5,899 nucleotides of DNA. It comes from an uncultured Bacteroidales bacterium. Its GTDB lineage: Bacteria; Bacteroidota; Bacteroidia; Bacteroidales; UBA932. The notes beneath the pieces were generated by a model. That model had not been told where the DNA came from. It searched no databases and was given only the letters and a program-made list of their open reading frames with translations. The translations under genes and the position numbers were made by a program. Below are positions 4,344-5,899 of this stretch, in pieces. Location: assembly GCA_946530505.1 (NCBI GenBank), contig CAMNAD010000092.1:1-5899 (forward strand), in the 5' to 3' direction. The first letter of the stretch is position 1. Each line of letters begins with the position of its first letter.

Positions 4344-5899
4344 ATGAAGAAGATTTTGAGAATGATTATCCTGCTGTCCGGCCTGCTTTCCGCCGCCGGA
4401 CTGGCAGCCCAGAATAAAGTGACCGCGGTGCTGCTGGACTCATCCAATGGCGACGCGGTTCCTTTTGCGACCGTTTCCCTTACCCGTGACGGAGCCAAAA
4501 AACCGGATTATTACAATCTCAGCGGCGACACCGGTGAGGTCACTCTGGCAAAGGTGAAGCGCGGCACTTATTTATTCAGGGCCGAGCTCCTAGGATACAA
4601 GACCTGGGAGAAGACCATCAAGGTGGAGGCGGACGTCAACCTCGGCAAGGTGAATATGGAACCGGACAAGCAGATGCTGGATGCCGCAAGCGTTTCCGCG
4701 GTAGGCAATCCCATCGTGGTGAAGAAGGATACCCTTGAATACAATGCCAACTCGTTCAAGACCACCGAGAACGACATGCTGGAGGACCTCCTCAAAAAGC
4801 TCCCCGGCGTGGAAGTCAGCGAGGACGGATCCATTACCGTGAACGGAGAATCCATCACAAAGATCACCATCGACGGCAAGACCTTCTTCCTCGATGACCC
4901 CCAGCTGGCCTCGAAAAACATCCCTGCCAAGATAGTCAACAAACTGAAGGTTATCAACAAAAAGAGTGAGCAGGCTGAATTCACCGGCATAGACGACGGT
5001 GAAGAGGAAAAAGTGATAGACCTTGACATCAAGCCCGGAATGATGAAGGGCGCCTTCGGCAATATTATGGCCGGAGGCGGCCGCGACGTGCCTGCGGACA
5101 ATGCCATCGATCCCGACTGGCGTTATCAGGGTGCGGCATTCCTCGGGAGTTTCACAAAGGAACGGCAGCTCAGCCTGATTCTGAATGGAAACAACACCAA
5201 CAACCGCGGTTTCAACGACCTCGCAGGCTCCATGATGGGCAACATGCGCGGCGGCGGCATGGGACGCGGCCAGGGCGGATGGGGAGGCAACAACGGCATC
5301 ACCACCTCCTACATGGCAGGTGCGAACGGCGCCTGGACACTGCTCGACGGCGACATGGACCTCAGCTCCAACTACCTCTTCAACCATACCGGCAAGGATG
5401 TGATGGAGAGCAGTGACAAGACCACCTATGTGAACGACGACTACAATCTCATAGACCGTTCCGAGGGCTCCAGCCTTACCCGCACCAACGGGCACCGCAT
5501 AGGCATCCGGGTGGACCACAAATTCAGCCCGAACACTTCCATTCTCTTCGAGCCCCGCATCAATTTCGGCGGGGGCGATTATACGCAGAAGAACGAGACC
5601 TCACGCTATGCCGACTCCCTTTCCAAGAGCGGCACCGACCTTCTCACCAACTCCGACAATCTCCAGTCCGGCAGCAACAAGAACGTGACCACCAGCGGGT
5701 TCCTGCTATTCCGCCAGCGCCTTGGAATACCTGGCAGGACGCTTACCGTCATGGGACGTTACTCCTTCAGCAACAACGACTTGAATTCCATCAACTGGTC
5801 CGAGACCAGCACCCTCGGGGTCAAGTCAACCATCGACCAGGACATCAAGTCGAACCAGAAGAGCAGCACTCTCATGGGGCGTGTGACCTACACCGAACC
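4344..5899 (+). CDS. Outer-membrane beta-barrel protein of TonB-dependent-receptor type, 3' end beyond window
   Basis: From ATG 4344 an open frame of 518 codons runs off the right edge. Residues 1-22 form a signal peptide (KK, then a hydrophobic stretch ending SAAGLAA, likely cut before Q23). Residues about 24-105 fit a carboxypeptidase-regulatory-like beta-sandwich (GDAVPFATVSL, then RGTYLFRAELLGYKTW). Residues about 118-230 resemble a plug domain: DTLEYNANSFKT, EDLLKKLPGVEVSEDGSITV, then VNGESITKITIDGKTFF. From about 235, alternating hydrophobic/polar strands with Asn/Ser/Gly-rich loops suggest the barrel. This matches the Bacteroidota family annotated as outer membrane beta-barrel protein or TonB-dependent receptor, typically 800 residues or more. 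Residues 296-318 are rich in Gly, Met and Arg, probably a surface loop. No SusD partner is visible. It begins 33 bases after ruvC with no clear promoter. The cargo is unknown. Confidence 0.88.
   Translation, partial: MKKILRMIILLSGLLSAAGLAAQNKVTAVLLDSSNGDAVPFATVSLTRDGAKKPDYYNLSGDTGEVTLAKVKRGTYLFRAELLGYKTWEKTIKVEADVNLGKVNMEPDKQMLDAASVSAVGNPIVVKKDTLEYNANSFKTTENDMLEDLLKKLPGVEVSEDGSITVNGESITKITIDGKTFFLDDPQLASKNIPAKIVNKLKVINKKSEQAEFTGIDDGEEEKVIDLDIKPGMMKGAFGNIMAGGGRDVPADNAIDPDWRYQGAAFLGSFTKERQLSLILNGNNTNNRGFNDLAGSMMGNMRGGGMGRGQGGWGGNNGITTSYMAGANGAWTLLDGDMDLSSNYLFNHTGKDVMESSDKTTYVNDDYNLIDRSEGSSLTRTNGHRIGIRVDHKFSPNTSILFEPRINFGGGDYTQKNETSRYADSLSKSGTDLLTNSDNLQSGSNKNVTTSGFLLFRQRLGIPGRTLTVMGRYSFSNNDLNSINWSETSTLGVKSTIDQDIKSNQKSSTLMGRVTYTE

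Noticed and set aside
4590..5519. Minus-strand open frame of 309 codons opposite the barrel-protein gene
   Set aside because: The plus strand here has a signal peptide, plug-like domain and barrel strands in one continuous frame. The antisense translation is a Val/His/Gly-rich shadow.

Overview
The window looks like ordinary chromosome from a member of the Bacteroidota, most likely Bacteroidales. The evidence is a Bacteroidota-type promoter (TTTG, 19 bases, TAnnTTTG) in front of the ribosomal-protein genes, no Shine-Dalgarno sequence before any start codon, a SusC/TonB-like surface barrel protein with an N-terminal carboxypeptidase-regulatory-like domain, and lineage-typical versions of SerRS, RuvC and the sirtuin. 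The DNA is moderately GC-rich with GC-rich third codon positions, so several long antisense open frames appear that are not genes. I cannot place it below order level.

Layout. Bases 1-1733 hold a minus-strand two-gene unit. A P-loop ATPase with a C-terminal winged-helix-like region (1733-585) overlaps by four bases (ATGA) with a Sir2-family NAD-dependent protein deacylase (588 to beyond base 1, so its C-terminus is missing). Bases 1734-1900 are a divergent control region with back-to-back promoters and a structured leader for the ribosomal-protein genes. Bases 1901-4310 hold a tight plus-strand run: rplU (bL21), rpmA (bL27), serS (seryl-tRNA synthetase) and ruvC (Holliday junction resolvase), with gaps of 5 and 4 bases and then an 8-base overlap. 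ruvC appears to begin at a TTG codon inside the end of serS. Bases 4344-5899 hold the first 518 residues of a large outer-membrane beta-barrel protein of the TonB-dependent-receptor type, which runs off the right edge.

How it fits together. The plus-strand run is core translation plus recombination machinery, probably transcribed from the single strong promoter at about 1775-1805. The minus-strand pair is of unknown purpose; its translational coupling suggests the ATPase and the sirtuin are made together. The points most worth following are that ATPase-sirtuin pair, the sirtuin's lack of zinc-ligand cysteines and its changed acyl-recognition position, a palindrome shared by the two divergent promoters, the rplU leader hairpins, and the TTG start of ruvC. 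I see no mobile element, CRISPR array, tRNA or rRNA. Nothing here clearly amounts to a new system; the ATPase-sirtuin pair is the nearest candidate, and that is inference.
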